Positions 17,636 through 28,127 of a DNA stretch of 64,000 nucleotides are shown piece after piece (the first letter of the stretch is position 1; every line of letters starts with the position of its first letter). This DNA comes from Paramagnetospirillum caucaseum (lineage in GTDB: Bacteria > Pseudomonadota > Alphaproteobacteria > Rhodospirillales > Magnetospirillaceae). Under the pieces are notes generated by a model that was not told the DNA's origin, searched no databases, and saw nothing but the letters and a program-made list of their open reading frames with translations. The DNA is taken from positions 1-64,000 of the forward strand of contig NZ_AONQ01000010.1 in the NCBI RefSeq assembly GCF_000342045.1, read 5' to 3'. The position numbers and the translations under genes were made by a program.

Positions 17636-20600
17636 CGTCTCGCGTCCCAGTTCCCACCGCGGCCCCCCCCCGTCCCGCGTGAATGACCGCTCACCGTCTC
17701 GATCACCGACTTGCAGAAGACTTGGACAAGGGATGGATAATGATTGACTCTGGCTAACATATCCCAGGCGAGCGACGAGGGATCGTAGTCAAAACCCGCC
17801 GCACGCATGGGGGCGACGGCAAGCCGGCGGACCTCCGCCTGATTTTCCGGCGTCGCGTTCATCGGGCCGATGCAGATCGGATGTCCCAAATGCGGCAGCG
17901 GAGAATTGGGCGCCTGCGCCATCCGGCGAACCTTGTGCAGGCCGGCGAAGACAACCTTGAAGCGCCAATGCGTCGCCTCCATCAACGACTTGAGCCGCTG
18001 CAAGTTTGGGTAGCCCTTGCCATGTTCACCGCTCAGGAAATTGTCGGCCTCGTCCAGCATCACCAGCAATCGCCGATGGGCTTCGGCGTTAAGCCAGGTC
18101 TCGATCGCCACGCAGAGTTCCTTCGAGAGTTCCTTCGAGCCGGCGGCGGGCGCGGCGATTATGCCGTGCTTGTTCAATTCGTGGGCAAGCTCGTTCCACA
18201 GGCGCTCGGACGGAGTCGTAGCGTCGCCGATCACCTTGATTTCCAGATAGATGGCGATCTCGCCATGCTTCGGGCGATGCTGCTTTCGACGCACATGGTT
18301 CAGCAGGGCCGACTTGCCGAGTTGCCGGCCGCCGTAGATCAGGCATCCGCCACTGGCTCGGGCGACGATCTTTGCCATATCCTCCTGCCGGCCGAAAAAC
18401 ATTTCGGGCGGAATACTGCCGGCATTCGTCGTATAGGGCTGAGTCCAGGCGAAGGGCGTGGCGCAGCTGAAGATCTTTTCCATCAGTGCGCCGCGTGACC
18501 TGGCGAGGTAGAGAATCTGTGTCTCATCAATGAGGAGGGCGACCTGCCGATCACGGCGCAGAACGCGCGCCAGTTCCTCCCGCCGCCGCCGGCTCAGGCG
18601 GCCAAAGATGAAGAGGAGACAGGCCTTTTCCCGGCCAATGCGACCAAGTTCGGTTGACAACTGGTCCGGCGTCACTTCCTGATTGGCAAGAAGGACGGGG
18701 TAGCTGCCGCGCGCCTCGCTGCCGAAGGCCGGAGGCAGGAACCAGCGGCCCGCCTCGGGGATATCGCAAGTCAGTTGCAGGGTGCGCAGCCGGCCTGAAA
18801 CAAGCTCGCGGTCCGATCCGAGGCTGACGCTGGTGAAGCCGATCAATCCGGACAGATCCGCGATGGCAGCCCGCAGATTTTTCAGGGAATTGTTCTTCAA
18901 GCCGAGGCTCGCCTTATACCAAGCCTCCATCAACCGTTCCGCAGCGAGCGCGTCATGCTCATCATGATGGGAGAAATCAAGCGGGCCATGCCGCGATCGA
19001 TCCGTGATCGCCGCATTGATCCGGCCGCGGTTCAACTCCTCCGCTGTATCGACATCCTCCACGAATTTCGGGAAGAACCGGGTGAAATCGTCCTCACGGT
19101 TCTCGTCGAGCAAAAGGGCTGTCCGTCCGGCTTGCAGGTCGGCGATGACGTCGTCGATCGTCACTGGATCGAGGTCTTCCAGTCGGTCGAGAATCTCCGC
19201 CGCCGCGCCCGCTGTGGTGGGCTGATTGGCAAGAGCCTCCAGGCGCTCCCGCTGTTCCCGCGCGATCCGCTGACGCAACTCGTCCCGGAACGCCTCGATC
19301 CGCTCCAGTCCGCCGTCCAATTCGGGAAAGTCGGGCGGCACATCGGGTCGTCGCGCTCCGTCCAGCGCGGGCAGCATGACTCCGTTCGCTCCGGAATTGC
19401 TGTCCAGGGATTGGGCGATCGCGGCTATCCGCTCCAGCTTGTCCCGGACATCGGCCGGTGTGCTGAGATCCAGATTGGCCAGCGTTGCCAGGTCCTGGCG
19501 CAAATGCTCGACCCGGTCACGCGCCTTGCCGCGCGCGAAGTCCAGAGCATCACCCAGCGCCTGTTGCATATCGTCTTGTTGCGAGGCCGGCAAGCCTTGC
19601 GCCTTAAGGACGTCGAACACCCTGGTCGCCGCGAGGATGGCATGTTCGCCCAGACGCTGGCCGTATGCATCGGAAAGCTGGGGTGAAATGTCGGTGGGCC
19701 GTTGAAGCGCCTGCAGCAGGCGCTCCTCCTGCGCCATGCGCTCGGAGACGAAGGCGTCCTCTTCCCCGCAGTACGACTGGCATCCTCCGGGAAGACGGAG
19801 GAGCGGTGTTTCGAGAAGCCAACGCGGTTTTGGGGCGGGACCGTCCGGGATGCGCCCCGCCAGCAAAGCGTCCAGATCGATCAGGGTTCGCGCCACAACG
19901 CCGCTGACCGCCCCATCCAGCCCCCCTTCGGCCGCCTGTTCGGGATGAAGCAGCGGCACCAGGAGTTTGCGCAAGCTTCCAACACGCGCCGCGAGACTTT
20001 CCCGCCTGCGGTTATTGTTCAGTCCGGCGTCGGCGCGTTGCGCGTCGAGCAGATCGCGCAGGTGCTCGCAGGCTTCTTGCAGCCAATCGCAAATCCAGAC
20101 GAGAGGTGTGCCTTCGATCCGATCACGACGGGGCCGACCGAGAGCCTTCTCGCTATCGGCGACAAACCGCTCCTGCGCGCCGCGGTTGCACATCAACCGA
20201 TCAATAAGATCTTGAGCATCGCTGTTGGCCTTTTGCCGGCCGGCGAGGACATCTTCTATGATCTTGCCGATTTGGCCCCCCGGCGCCATTTGCAGGTGCA
20301 GGATATAGTAGGTGGGCTGGTGGATAGTCTTCGCCGCGCGCGCGCTGGCGAGCCAGATGCGGCAAGCGGCCTGCGCCGTCGGCAACCTGAGTTTGCGCTG
20401 GGCGCCGCTAAGATCGGCTAGGTCGTCCATCGAAATGGGCAGGTCGTAGCCAAGCCCGGAAAGCTCCGATGCAAGACGCCCAAAGAGTGTCAGCGGCCCA
20501 TCGAGCGACAAACTTGAGAGATACCCGCGGCCGATGTTGCTCATATCGAAGAGAGCCGGACGCAGGAGCGCGGCAAAGGCCATCATGCGTGTCAATTCGT

Positions 20601-22083
20601 CGCGGTCCGCGGCACCTTCCTCCCCGGCTATCTGGACGGTCGACATCATTTCCGCGAGAACTTCGAGCCGGAAGGGGTCCGCCATGTCCTCCGGCCGACG
20701 GAAGGATGGGGCAATAGCCAGGGCCTTGAGCACGGGGGCCGGTATGGGGGGGCGCCCCCCTCGCTTCTCCGACAAGCGAGCCAGATGCCACGCCAAGACC
20801 AGTTCGTCGCCCTCAAGATAGTGAGCGAGCAGATCGTCTAAGCCGACGGACTGCGGCCCGACGGCACACTGTGCGTCATCATGATCGGAGGCGTCAGGTT
20901 CATCAGCTTGCTCGACAGACGCGGCTGGGGCAGACTTTGGTCGCGGATCGTCCTTGGCCGGCTCCGGCCCATCGACAGTGAGGCCGTCCGATTCTTCGTC
21001 GGTCGCATCTTTGCCGGCCGCTGGTTCCGGCTCGTCGATGGCGTCTTCCCTCGCGGCCGAATCGGCGTCCGCGCCGAATTCATCTTCCGCCGAGCTCTCC
21101 TCTTGGTCCAGTGCGTCGGCCGTTTCATCCGCCGAATCTTCAAGAAGACGCCTAACAGCATCACGAGCACCGTCGTCATCTCGTTCCGCGGCCTCGAGAC
21201 GGGTTTTCGCGGAGAGCAGGAGGGGCAGCAGGAGATGTTCCGCTTCAAAATCCTCTGAGTCGGCGGCCGTACGCTTTTCCATGCGCAGCCGGTCGAGTTC
21301 GGCCGCTGCGTTTTTGCGTGCCGATCGGCTGTTTTCGGCGGTCACAACGGCTAGTTCAAGGGCTTCCAACCATTCGGGGTCCACGTCGGATGCGGCTTCG
21401 CATACCAACGGCGCCAAGTCCGGATCGAGAAACCCGATACACTCCGCCAGCATGATCAACCTGGCGCGCTGGCGTTCAAATGCCTCGTTCTGCCGGGACG
21501 CGCTTTCGCATACGTCTCGAAGAACCGTCGCCAGTTCCAGCATCCGTTCAGCCGCTTCCACATCCGGAGCGTCGAGGGCCATGGCCGCGTCGGCAATCTC
21601 TGCCGCAATCTCCTTCCAGGACGGCTCAACCATCGTTTCATTGTTCTCCACCGCATTGCACGCATCGCGTTTGGGGCCGCTGATCTGTCTCAGGAACGCG
21701 AAGACGGCCGCCTCGACGGAGGGGGTAGAAAAATAATCTTGTGGAAAATCAAACACTGTCTCTTCTGATAGGTCTCCTTTGCCGGCCTGCTGCAAATACC
21801 GGATTGCGCGAACGCCAAATGCTTTCTTGATGTATTTGCCGCCTAATCTAATCATCTTCTGATCGTATGATCTAATTACATCAAGATCATCACCAGAAAT
21901 TATCTTAGTTAGAACTTCGTAGAAAACAGTGTCATCCCTCATCTCATCTCGCGAGATCCACGAAGAAAAAATGCTGCTGTTCTCCCGTCGATCTCTGGGG
22001 GCCACGGGAAATATGCGCTGGACGACGTCTGGAGTCAGCGGGGCAAACAGCGTGGCATCGGGTGCGTCCATTTGTACGTTCAT
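17575..22083 (-). CDS. Very large P-loop ATPase of the defence operon (5' portion, frameshifted)
   Basis: The 1502-codon frame has an N-terminal domain of about 130 residues encoded by AT-rich DNA, an acidic linker (about residues 320-415, rich in Glu/Asp), a long helical region, and an AAA/STAND-type ATPase near the end: Walker A GGRQLGKSAL (about 1251-1260) and Walker B RRLLVMLDEADNF (about 1337-1349). The last 35 residues (GHSRGTGGGRGGNWDARRC on) look out of frame. The true protein probably continues in the 16379-17635 frame. Start overlaps the helicase stop by ATGA. Likely a regulatory or sensor ATPase of the system; not a named Druantia type III core gene as far as I recall. Confidence 0.75.
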   Translation of the reverse strand: MNVQMDAPDATLFAPLTPDVVQRIFPVAPRDRRENSSIFSSWISRDEMRDDTVFYEVLTKIISGDDLDVIRSYDQKMIRLGGKYIKKAFGVRAIRYLQQAGKGDLSEETVFDFPQDYFSTPSVEAAVFAFLRQISGPKRDACNAVENNETMVEPSWKEIAAEIADAAMALDAPDVEAAERMLELATVLRDVCESASRQNEAFERQRARLIMLAECIGFLDPDLAPLVCEAASDVDPEWLEALELAVVTAENSRSARKNAAAELDRLRMEKRTAADSEDFEAEHLLLPLLLSAKTRLEAAERDDDGARDAVRRLLEDSADETADALDQEESSAEDEFGADADSAAREDAIDEPEPAAGKDATDEESDGLTVDGPEPAKDDPRPKSAPAASVEQADEPDASDHDDAQCAVGPQSVGLDDLLAHYLEGDELVLAWHLARLSEKRGGRPPIPAPVLKALAIAPSFRRPEDMADPFRLEVLAEMMSTVQIAGEEGAADRDELTRMMAFAALLRPALFDMSNIGRGYLSSLSLDGPLTLFGRLASELSGLGYDLPISMDDLADLSGAQRKLRLPTAQAACRIWLASARAAKTIHQPTYYILHLQMAPGGQIGKIIEDVLAGRQKANSDAQDLIDRLMCNRGAQERFVADSEKALGRPRRDRIEGTPLVWICDWLQEACEHLRDLLDAQRADAGLNNNRRRESLAARVGSLRKLLVPLLHPEQAAEGGLDGAVSGVVARTLIDLDALLAGRIPDGPAPKPRWLLETPLLRLPGGCQSYCGEEDAFVSERMAQEERLLQALQRPTDISPQLSDAYGQRLGEHAILAATRVFDVLKAQGLPASQQDDMQQALGDALDFARGKARDRVEHLRQDLATLANLDLSTPADVRDKLERIAAIAQSLDSNSGANGVMLPALDGARRPDVPPDFPELDGGLERIEAFRDELRQRIAREQRERLEALANQPTTAGAAAEILDRLEDLDPVTIDDVIADLQAGRTALLLDENREDDFTRFFPKFVEDVDTAEELNRGRINAAITDRSRHGPLDFSHHDEHDALAAERLMEAWYKASLGLKNNSLKNLRAAIADLSGLIGFTSVSLGSDRELVSGRLRTLQLTCDIPEAGRWFLPPAFGSEARGSYPVLLANQEVTPDQLSTELGRIGREKACLLFIFGRLSRRRREELARVLRRDRQVALLIDETQILYLARSRGALMEKIFSCATPFAWTQPYTTNAGSIPPEMFFGRQEDMAKIVARASGGCLIYGGRQLGKSALLNHVRRKQHRPKHGEIAIYLEIKVIGDATTPSERLWNELAHELNKHGIIAAPAAGSKELSKELCVAIETWLNAEAHRRLLVMLDEADNFLSGEHGKGYPNLQRLKSLMEATHWRFKVVFAGLHKVRRMAQAPNSPLPHLGHPICIGPMNATPENQAEVRRLAVAPMRAAGFDYDPSSLAWDMLARVNHYPSLVQVFCKSVIETVSGHSRGTGGGRGGNWDARRCSRGRPHRKSRTKFANASS
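17663..17671 (-). other. G9 homopolymer at the frame break in the ATPase gene
   Basis: Nine consecutive C on the plus strand (G9 in the coding sense) lie where the two ATPase frames meet. Adding one G or removing two would join GHSRGTGG to GPRWELGRETLFEG in a single frame. Such tracts are prone to replication slippage and to sequencing error, so the break could be phase variation, a fixed mutation or an assembly artefact. Confidence 0.75.
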
Positions 22084-25000
22084 GACTGGAACTCCACACT
22101 GACGGGAGTGGCAACTTCGGTGGACACCCGGATTCCCACTTGCCGGAGAGAACGTGCCTGATCCTCAGGCCGCGCTTGGAAGTCGTGCCGAGGGGCGCCG
22201 CCCGCCCGCCAAGCCCCAAAGCCTTGGTCGATCAACAAACGGAGGCATCGCCCATCGCGTAGAGTTATTTCGAGAGCCCGGTAGTGATGCAAGTCCATTT
22301 TGCGCGCGGATAGCGTGACCCTGGCGTCAGGAAGCAGCGCTTCAAGAACCTTTCTCCGTAACGCGTCTGCGGGGAAGCCATGGAAGACGGCCCATCCCGC
22401 CGGCTCGCCTCGATCAGCGGGAGCCAACGCCACGGTCACGGTGGCCCCCGCCGCTCCCTGTGCATTCGTAATCACCTCGGCCAGCAAGCCGAGGGCCAAG
22501 GGGGTGAGGATATAGCGATCCGAGTATTGGATTTTCGCAACGCCCACAGCCTGCATTGCCGCGATTTCCAGCGGAGCCTGTTGTGCCAGACACCTCCAGA
22601 ACCGGTTGCCGAACTCCACCAGAGCACCGTCGAGTGACGAATCCAACCATATAACCCTGGCGTTTCCAGTTCCAATTTCCATCAGCGTCATGGCCGACAA
22701 TGGCTTGGCCTCCACAGGCCCGGGCGATGGACCGGTCAGGACCGGTCCGGCCGCGCCGATTCCCCAGTCACCGCCTGGAGCCGCTTCCGAAACTTCCGAG
22801 GCAACGATGGCAGCCGAACCCGCCTTGCCGTCAATCAGCGCCAGAAGTGGCAGTCCCCCGATGATAGGGGCACGTTCGATCATGGCAAGGTCGCAGGTTC
22901 CGGCGATGCGGTGCAGCGACAAACGCACCGCAAGGTCGAAACCCGCCATCGTCATGGCCGCGCGCGGGATACCCAAGCGCACCGGGACCTTCGCGTCGGC
23001 AAGGCGGGGCAGAATCCGAAGGAGGGGCCAACCGTCGAAATCCCAGTCCTCCGGTGCAGCGTACAAGAAAATTTCGAGCGCTTGAAGCTGTCCGGCGCGC
23101 CTGCGATCTTCGATCCAATCGACCACCGGACGGCCCATTAAGCGGGTGTCCGGTCCCAGCACGCGAAGACGTTCGGGCAAGGCAAGACGTTCCGACAGCC
23201 AGGTTCCGAGAGCAAGCCCGCCGGACCGGTCGAGGCCGAGGTCACGCAGATTGAGGTCCGGGCGTAGCACGCAGGCCGGACACCCCGCCACGCAGCCTTG
23301 CGGACAATCCAGCACTGCGGCGGCGCGCTTGAGCGCGGCCGCGAACATTTCCCCATCGGCGAGCCGCCCGACAAGCCCGGCGCCGCCGGCAGCGCGGTCG
23401 TGCAGGAAGATGGAGACCCGACGCCCACCAGCCGGGCCGGCCGAAGACCCGGTGGCTAGACCGATTTCGCGCGCTTCGACGCCCAGACGTTCGGCCAACG
23501 CCTCGCGCAGACCGGCCGCGAGAGCGAGGGCCGCTTCCGGCTTCGCATGGTCCGGCAACTGCAGTTCGAACACATCCGTCCGGCACGCATGAACAAGATG
23601 GACATGCCGCTGCACCCGATGCGGCTTTGTGTAGCCACCGGGGCAGAAGCCATCACGGGTCATCTCGGTGCCCCGTCCGCGTGCAAGTGGGCGGTGGCGG
23701 CGAATTGCCTCGGGAAGAGGCGTCTCGGTGCGACCGTCGCCCGTCGGCATCGGCTCGGCTTTCCCGCATTCGAGACAGACTGCATAACCGCCCCCGGCCG
23801 CCCCGCTCGCCATGACCACCACCTGTCCCTCGGCATCGGCACGAAGCCTTCCCGCAGTTGGATCGGGGAGCGCAATCCATGGCGCGCCCGCTGCGGACAG
23901 GAGGGGAGCATCATAGGGTAGGTGTGCAAGGCACTCGTAACCCGTATGCGGCTGGCGCCGGCCAAGAAAGCCGACCGGTCGCAGGACCTTGCGCGGCCCC
24001 CCTAGCGGGGCACCGCAGTGGGGGCAGGAATGGGGGGCAAGACTGTCAAGACCGAACGCCGCGCAGGTTGGGCACATCCAGAACTCGCGGAAGTCCTCAA
24101 GCTTGGAGGCGTCAGCATCTGCTCCCCACGCCGGACGAATGCCTTCGGACAGATGGACGAGTCCGTCCACCACCACTTCGGCTCCCGGCGCATATTCACG
24201 AATGGCGATATCCAGGGAGCGGGAGGCGCCTCCGCGCCGATCACCAAAGATGATCGCCCCTGCCTCGGCGTCGTCACGACGCCCCTTGAGGTGGTCGAAA
24301 CTCACCACATCGGTCGGAAAGCCATAGGCGGGTGTAAAGCCTCGACGGGCCAATTCGGACAGCAGGAATTCGCCACGGAGCCGTTTCGCTCGCAGGGCGA
24401 AGGCGTCGCGCACGTCCTTGTCGTCTGCCGCCTCCTGCCTGTCAAGCAACGCGCGATGCTCGGTCCTCCATCGCGTCACTAAGCGTTCCAACGCAACCGC
24501 CGCCACCGCGCACAGCACCGCTACCGTCTCGCCCTCCAGCGCCGTGCCGGCAAGCAGGCCCTGCAGCAAGGTGATGCGTTGGTCACTTGCCCCCCAACTG
24601 CCCCGCAGATCATCGATGAACAAGTCGGCAGGAGCATCGGGCAATACCTCTTGCGCCATCGTGTCGCCGGCGCCCAGGAAGCCCCCCACGCTCGCTTTTA
24701 CGTCAAGTCCACCGCGTTCGGCCAGCCAGGAGGCGAGAAGGGCCGCGTTCACATGGCGCTCCACCTGCCTGCGGCTGTCGAGCCAGACCTTTGGTGCGGC
24801 AATCGGCCGGGCGAGGAACGTCGCGGGGTCGGTAAAGGTCTGCCAATCGATCGGCAGATCGCGGCAGAAGGTCACGCCGAAGGCCCAGGGTTCGCCGCGC
24901 CGTCCGGCCCGGCCCACCCGTTGGCGGTAGTTCGAGACCGAGGGTGGCACGTTCGCATTGACCACCAACCGCACCTGAGGGATGTCCACCCCCATCTCCA

Positions 25001-28000
25001 TCGTGGTCGAGCAATTGAGCAGATTGATCCGCCCCTCCCGGAAGCTCTCCTCATAGGTCTTGAGTACGGCGCGGGGAATTTGTGCAGAATGTTCCTGCGC
25101 CCTTAAAAACGGCGGATAGACGGCAATACGGTCGTGCGGATTGGTCCACAGGCCGCGTCGGCGCAGTTCTGCCACATCTGGACTGGACTCACACCAGTGG
25201 GCAACCTCCTGGCGCCGGTTCGAGTCAAGCCCCCCCGCATTGGCGTGGGGAAGCCGGGGGAAGGCAATTTCCTCCATGGCGCGGGAGACGTCATAAGGAC
25301 TGTTGCCTGCGATGGCGTAGCCAAAGGGACGCCTGGTGATGGGACAGAGAAAAGCGCGGTCGAGCTGGACGACGGCGGCGCGCGAAAAGTCGAGGCGCCA
25401 AACGCCCTTGCCAACGTCGCGTGCCGCCGTCGAGGTGATCAACGACCACAGGGCGGACAGGACTTCACCGGCGCGATCCTGGTCGATCCGGCACTCGCTG
25501 TCGCCGCCGATCAGGCCGTAAACCAGGCGATGCAAGCGCGTCGGGAGTGGCCCCGGCTTCGGTCCGGGCCATTGCTTTGCATTCTTGGGGCGATCCTCGG
25601 CCAGCGTGCCATGCGGGACCACGCCGTTGAGGTTCCCGAAGCGGGGGGAAATGAGCGGAACCATCCAATCGGGAACATCGACCGCCAGATTGTTCCGGAA
25701 CACGAAATCCACCGCAGCCAGCGCCAGCCCCATCCAGCCTGAATGATCGACCCCGGCTTCGCCCAGCGGGCGCGGGACAGCCATTGCGGCGGCTCTTTGC
25801 TCAAGCGCCGGAAAGGAAAGACGAAGCAGTCCCAAGGTCTCCGGATTATTCTGGATGCGTGGGCGTCGGAACAGTTCCCGATACAGGAATATTTCGGCCA
25901 GCAATGCAGGGTTGTCGCCAATTTCAACCCCAACCAATCGCCGCGGTCGCCAGACATCGCCCGCGAAGTTCTTCAATTCGTCCTGCCCGGAGAATCGACG
26001 CACAAGTTCTGTCCAAGGCACCGGGCGCGTCGGGCCGCTCCTAAGCCGCGTGAGTTCCGCCTCGACTTCCTCGATCTTATCCTCGAAATCGTCGGCAAAT
26101 TTCCTGTAGCGCTCAAGATCCCGTTTAAGTTCGGCGATTTTTTGTGGGATTTCACGGGTGTCACCCTGGTCCTGCACGGCGTGCCACAGGAATGCGCGCG
26201 TCAGGGTGCGCTCGGCCTCTTGCTGGAGCTTGGCGGCGAGCCTGGCCACCCCCTGCCGGCTGTCCGAGAAGCTGATAGCCCGCCGTCCGCCCGCCGGAAG
26301 GCCGGGTTGGTCCAGCGGCGGCGCCAGATCCTCCAGCAGAAGCGGCAAGCCGTTGCCCATGAAGAACGCCGGGCCGAACCACAAAGGCGCAACCCGCGAG
26401 TCGCCAGCGCCGCCGCAGCAACCGCGCATGGTCACGTCATGAATCAGCCGGATGCGAACCGACTCGGCGCCCAGAGGCGGGACGTTGTCGAAAATGCGGC
26501 CGGTTTCGACGACAACCCACGCTTCGTCCGCTGCCCCGTTGGCGGGTGCCAGCCAGACTTGTCCCACGTCCTCCGGCGCCGCCCCCTCCTCATTGGGTTC
26601 GGCATCCACGGCGAAATCATCGCTCTCTTCCCTTACCAGCGCCTCAAGCCGTGGCTGGGGGCCGCCACGCACGGTGGCGACGAGATGAGGCGTGCCGCAT
26701 TCGGTACAGGAGACCACCTCAAACACGGGGGCACCGCAGGCGCAACGGCTGCGCGGCAACAGGGAGATGCCGCCATAGCCCCAGCCCGAGTCCTCGGCCG
26801 ATAGTTCCGGATCACGGGCCGCGCAGTCCGGATTGATGCAAGCCCACAGGCCGCCCTGAGCGCGGTGGAACAGATGCGCCCGCCATGGCAGCAGGCGATG
26901 GCCGTCCCGTTCGGCCATGGCGCCAGCGTCGAGCACCGATTGCGCCGCATTACGTAATGCCGGATCGCCAAAGATAATCCGTGCGACATCGCCCAGCCCG
27001 ATGGCACCCGCGCTCATTTCGCGCCGCAACGTTTGCACGCGGGGGTGCGGGGCGAGCCGGTCCCACAGGGCATCCGCGCCGAGGCCGGCGAGAGCCGTGG
27101 CGTTGATGGGGGTATCCGCGCCCGGCTGCGGCATGTCCGGCTCGACCGCCCGTCCCTCGATCACCCGCGCCGCGTCTTCCGGCTGCCCGGCAAGGGCAGC
27201 AAGGAAAGCCCGCAGCTTGCCTTGCGCATCCACCTCGCCGCCGATCGTCGCCGACGTCGCCATCAGCGTTACCTGTTGGGACGTGACCCCAAAGGCGGCC
27301 CGCACGCGACGCAACAGCAGCGCCATCTCGGCCGCTTGCGAGCCGACGTAGGAATGCGCCTCGTCGAGCACGATCCACCGAAGCGCACCCGCCGATGCTT
27401 CAAGGATCGCACGGTCTTGTGCGCGCAACAGCAGGTATTCCAACATGGCGACATTGGTTACCAGGATTTCGGGGGGACATACGCGGATCGACCGGCGGTC
27501 ACCCACTTCCGCTGGCGACAGGGCACGACCGTTCTGCCGGCGGGTCTCGGGCGTTTCTCCGTTGTAAAGGGCGAACCGCACCCTGCCACCTAGCCCCTCG
27601 GCCCAGGCGGAAAGCCGCTCCCGCTGGCTTTCAATCAAGGCATTCAAGGGATAGAGCAGGATCGCCTGCACGCCGCCGCCGCGCCGAGGGTGACGCAGAA
27701 GGTCATCCAGCACGGGGATCAGGAAGCATTCCGTCTTGCCCGAACCGGTGCCCGACGTCACGAGCACCGATTGGTCGTGTTCAAGGCTCGCCCGCCAGGC
27801 TTCGATCTGGTGGGCATACGGCTTTAGCGTCCGTGGCATGGCATGCTCGCCCGCGCAGTCAAGCGCGGTGACGAGATCGGGATGTAGAAGCGTCCCTGAA
27901 AGGTCGCCAAGAGATTGATCGGCGGTCGCCCAAACCCGCGCCGTCTCGAAGACGGGATCGGCCAGCATCGATTCCGCCGTGCCCGGCTGCGCGGCCAGAC

Positions 28001-28127
28001 GCCGCAGCAGGACCGCATTAAGCGCCGTGTTCGCCACGCGGGCGTGCGCGACCACGGCGGCGGCCGAACGACACACCAGCTTGTCGATGGTCTCAACAAG
28101 TTCGGAAGAGCCGTGTCGATCCGTCAC
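22080..28127 (-). CDS. druE: DruE-like giant DEAH helicase with DUF1998-type C-terminus
   Basis: A 2015-aa superfamily 2 helicase. Motif I TSGTGSGKTE is at residues 124-133, DEAH at 255-258, motif III MATSATIG about 285, and motif VI YRQRVGRAGRRGE about 1067. Zinc-ribbon clusters occur near residues 415-470 (CACGAP, CTECGTPHL) and 1350 (CPTCAAFG, CPHCGAPLGG). The C-terminal part has HDRAAGGAGL and CPQGCVAGCPACVL (about 1575-1620), the Cys-rich signature of DUF1998. Size and architecture match Druantia DruE; DISARM DrmA is much shorter and partnered by DrmB, which is absent. It overlaps both neighbours by ATGA. The expected role is DNA translocation in anti-phage defence. Confidence 0.82.
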   Translation of the reverse strand: MTDRHGSSELVETIDKLVCRSAAAVVAHARVANTALNAVLLRRLAAQPGTAESMLADPVFETARVWATADQSLGDLSGTLLHPDLVTALDCAGEHAMPRTLKPYAHQIEAWRASLEHDQSVLVTSGTGSGKTECFLIPVLDDLLRHPRRGGGVQAILLYPLNALIESQRERLSAWAEGLGGRVRFALYNGETPETRRQNGRALSPAEVGDRRSIRVCPPEILVTNVAMLEYLLLRAQDRAILEASAGALRWIVLDEAHSYVGSQAAEMALLLRRVRAAFGVTSQQVTLMATSATIGGEVDAQGKLRAFLAALAGQPEDAARVIEGRAVEPDMPQPGADTPINATALAGLGADALWDRLAPHPRVQTLRREMSAGAIGLGDVARIIFGDPALRNAAQSVLDAGAMAERDGHRLLPWRAHLFHRAQGGLWACINPDCAARDPELSAEDSGWGYGGISLLPRSRCACGAPVFEVVSCTECGTPHLVATVRGGPQPRLEALVREESDDFAVDAEPNEEGAAPEDVGQVWLAPANGAADEAWVVVETGRIFDNVPPLGAESVRIRLIHDVTMRGCCGGAGDSRVAPLWFGPAFFMGNGLPLLLEDLAPPLDQPGLPAGGRRAISFSDSRQGVARLAAKLQQEAERTLTRAFLWHAVQDQGDTREIPQKIAELKRDLERYRKFADDFEDKIEEVEAELTRLRSGPTRPVPWTELVRRFSGQDELKNFAGDVWRPRRLVGVEIGDNPALLAEIFLYRELFRRPRIQNNPETLGLLRLSFPALEQRAAAMAVPRPLGEAGVDHSGWMGLALAAVDFVFRNNLAVDVPDWMVPLISPRFGNLNGVVPHGTLAEDRPKNAKQWPGPKPGPLPTRLHRLVYGLIGGDSECRIDQDRAGEVLSALWSLITSTAARDVGKGVWRLDFSRAAVVQLDRAFLCPITRRPFGYAIAGNSPYDVSRAMEEIAFPRLPHANAGGLDSNRRQEVAHWCESSPDVAELRRRGLWTNPHDRIAVYPPFLRAQEHSAQIPRAVLKTYEESFREGRINLLNCSTTMEMGVDIPQVRLVVNANVPPSVSNYRQRVGRAGRRGEPWAFGVTFCRDLPIDWQTFTDPATFLARPIAAPKVWLDSRRQVERHVNAALLASWLAERGGLDVKASVGGFLGAGDTMAQEVLPDAPADLFIDDLRGSWGASDQRITLLQGLLAGTALEGETVAVLCAVAAVALERLVTRWRTEHRALLDRQEAADDKDVRDAFALRAKRLRGEFLLSELARRGFTPAYGFPTDVVSFDHLKGRRDDAEAGAIIFGDRRGGASRSLDIAIREYAPGAEVVVDGLVHLSEGIRPAWGADADASKLEDFREFWMCPTCAAFGLDSLAPHSCPHCGAPLGGPRKVLRPVGFLGRRQPHTGYECLAHLPYDAPLLSAAGAPWIALPDPTAGRLRADAEGQVVVMASGAAGGGYAVCLECGKAEPMPTGDGRTETPLPEAIRRHRPLARGRGTEMTRDGFCPGGYTKPHRVQRHVHLVHACRTDVFELQLPDHAKPEAALALAAGLREALAERLGVEAREIGLATGSSAGPAGGRRVSIFLHDRAAGGAGLVGRLADGEMFAAALKRAAAVLDCPQGCVAGCPACVLRPDLNLRDLGLDRSGGLALGTWLSERLALPERLRVLGPDTRLMGRPVVDWIEDRRRAGQLQALEIFLYAAPEDWDFDGWPLLRILPRLADAKVPVRLGIPRAAMTMAGFDLAVRLSLHRIAGTCDLAMIERAPIIGGLPLLALIDGKAGSAAIVASEVSEAAPGGDWGIGAAGPVLTGPSPGPVEAKPLSAMTLMEIGTGNARVIWLDSSLDGALVEFGNRFWRCLAQQAPLEIAAMQAVGVAKIQYSDRYILTPLALGLLAEVITNAQGAAGATVTVALAPADRGEPAGWAVFHGFPADALRRKVLEALLPDARVTLSARKMDLHHYRALEITLRDGRCLRLLIDQGFGAWRAGGAPRHDFQARPEDQARSLRQVGIRVSTEVATPVSVEFQS

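Noticed and set aside
22080-28127. Possible DISARM (DrmA) or Dpd-system helicase
   Set aside because: DrmA is shorter and needs DrmB/DrmC neighbours; Dpd loci contain DpdA and queuine-pathway genes. None is present, while size and partner fit Druantia DruE.
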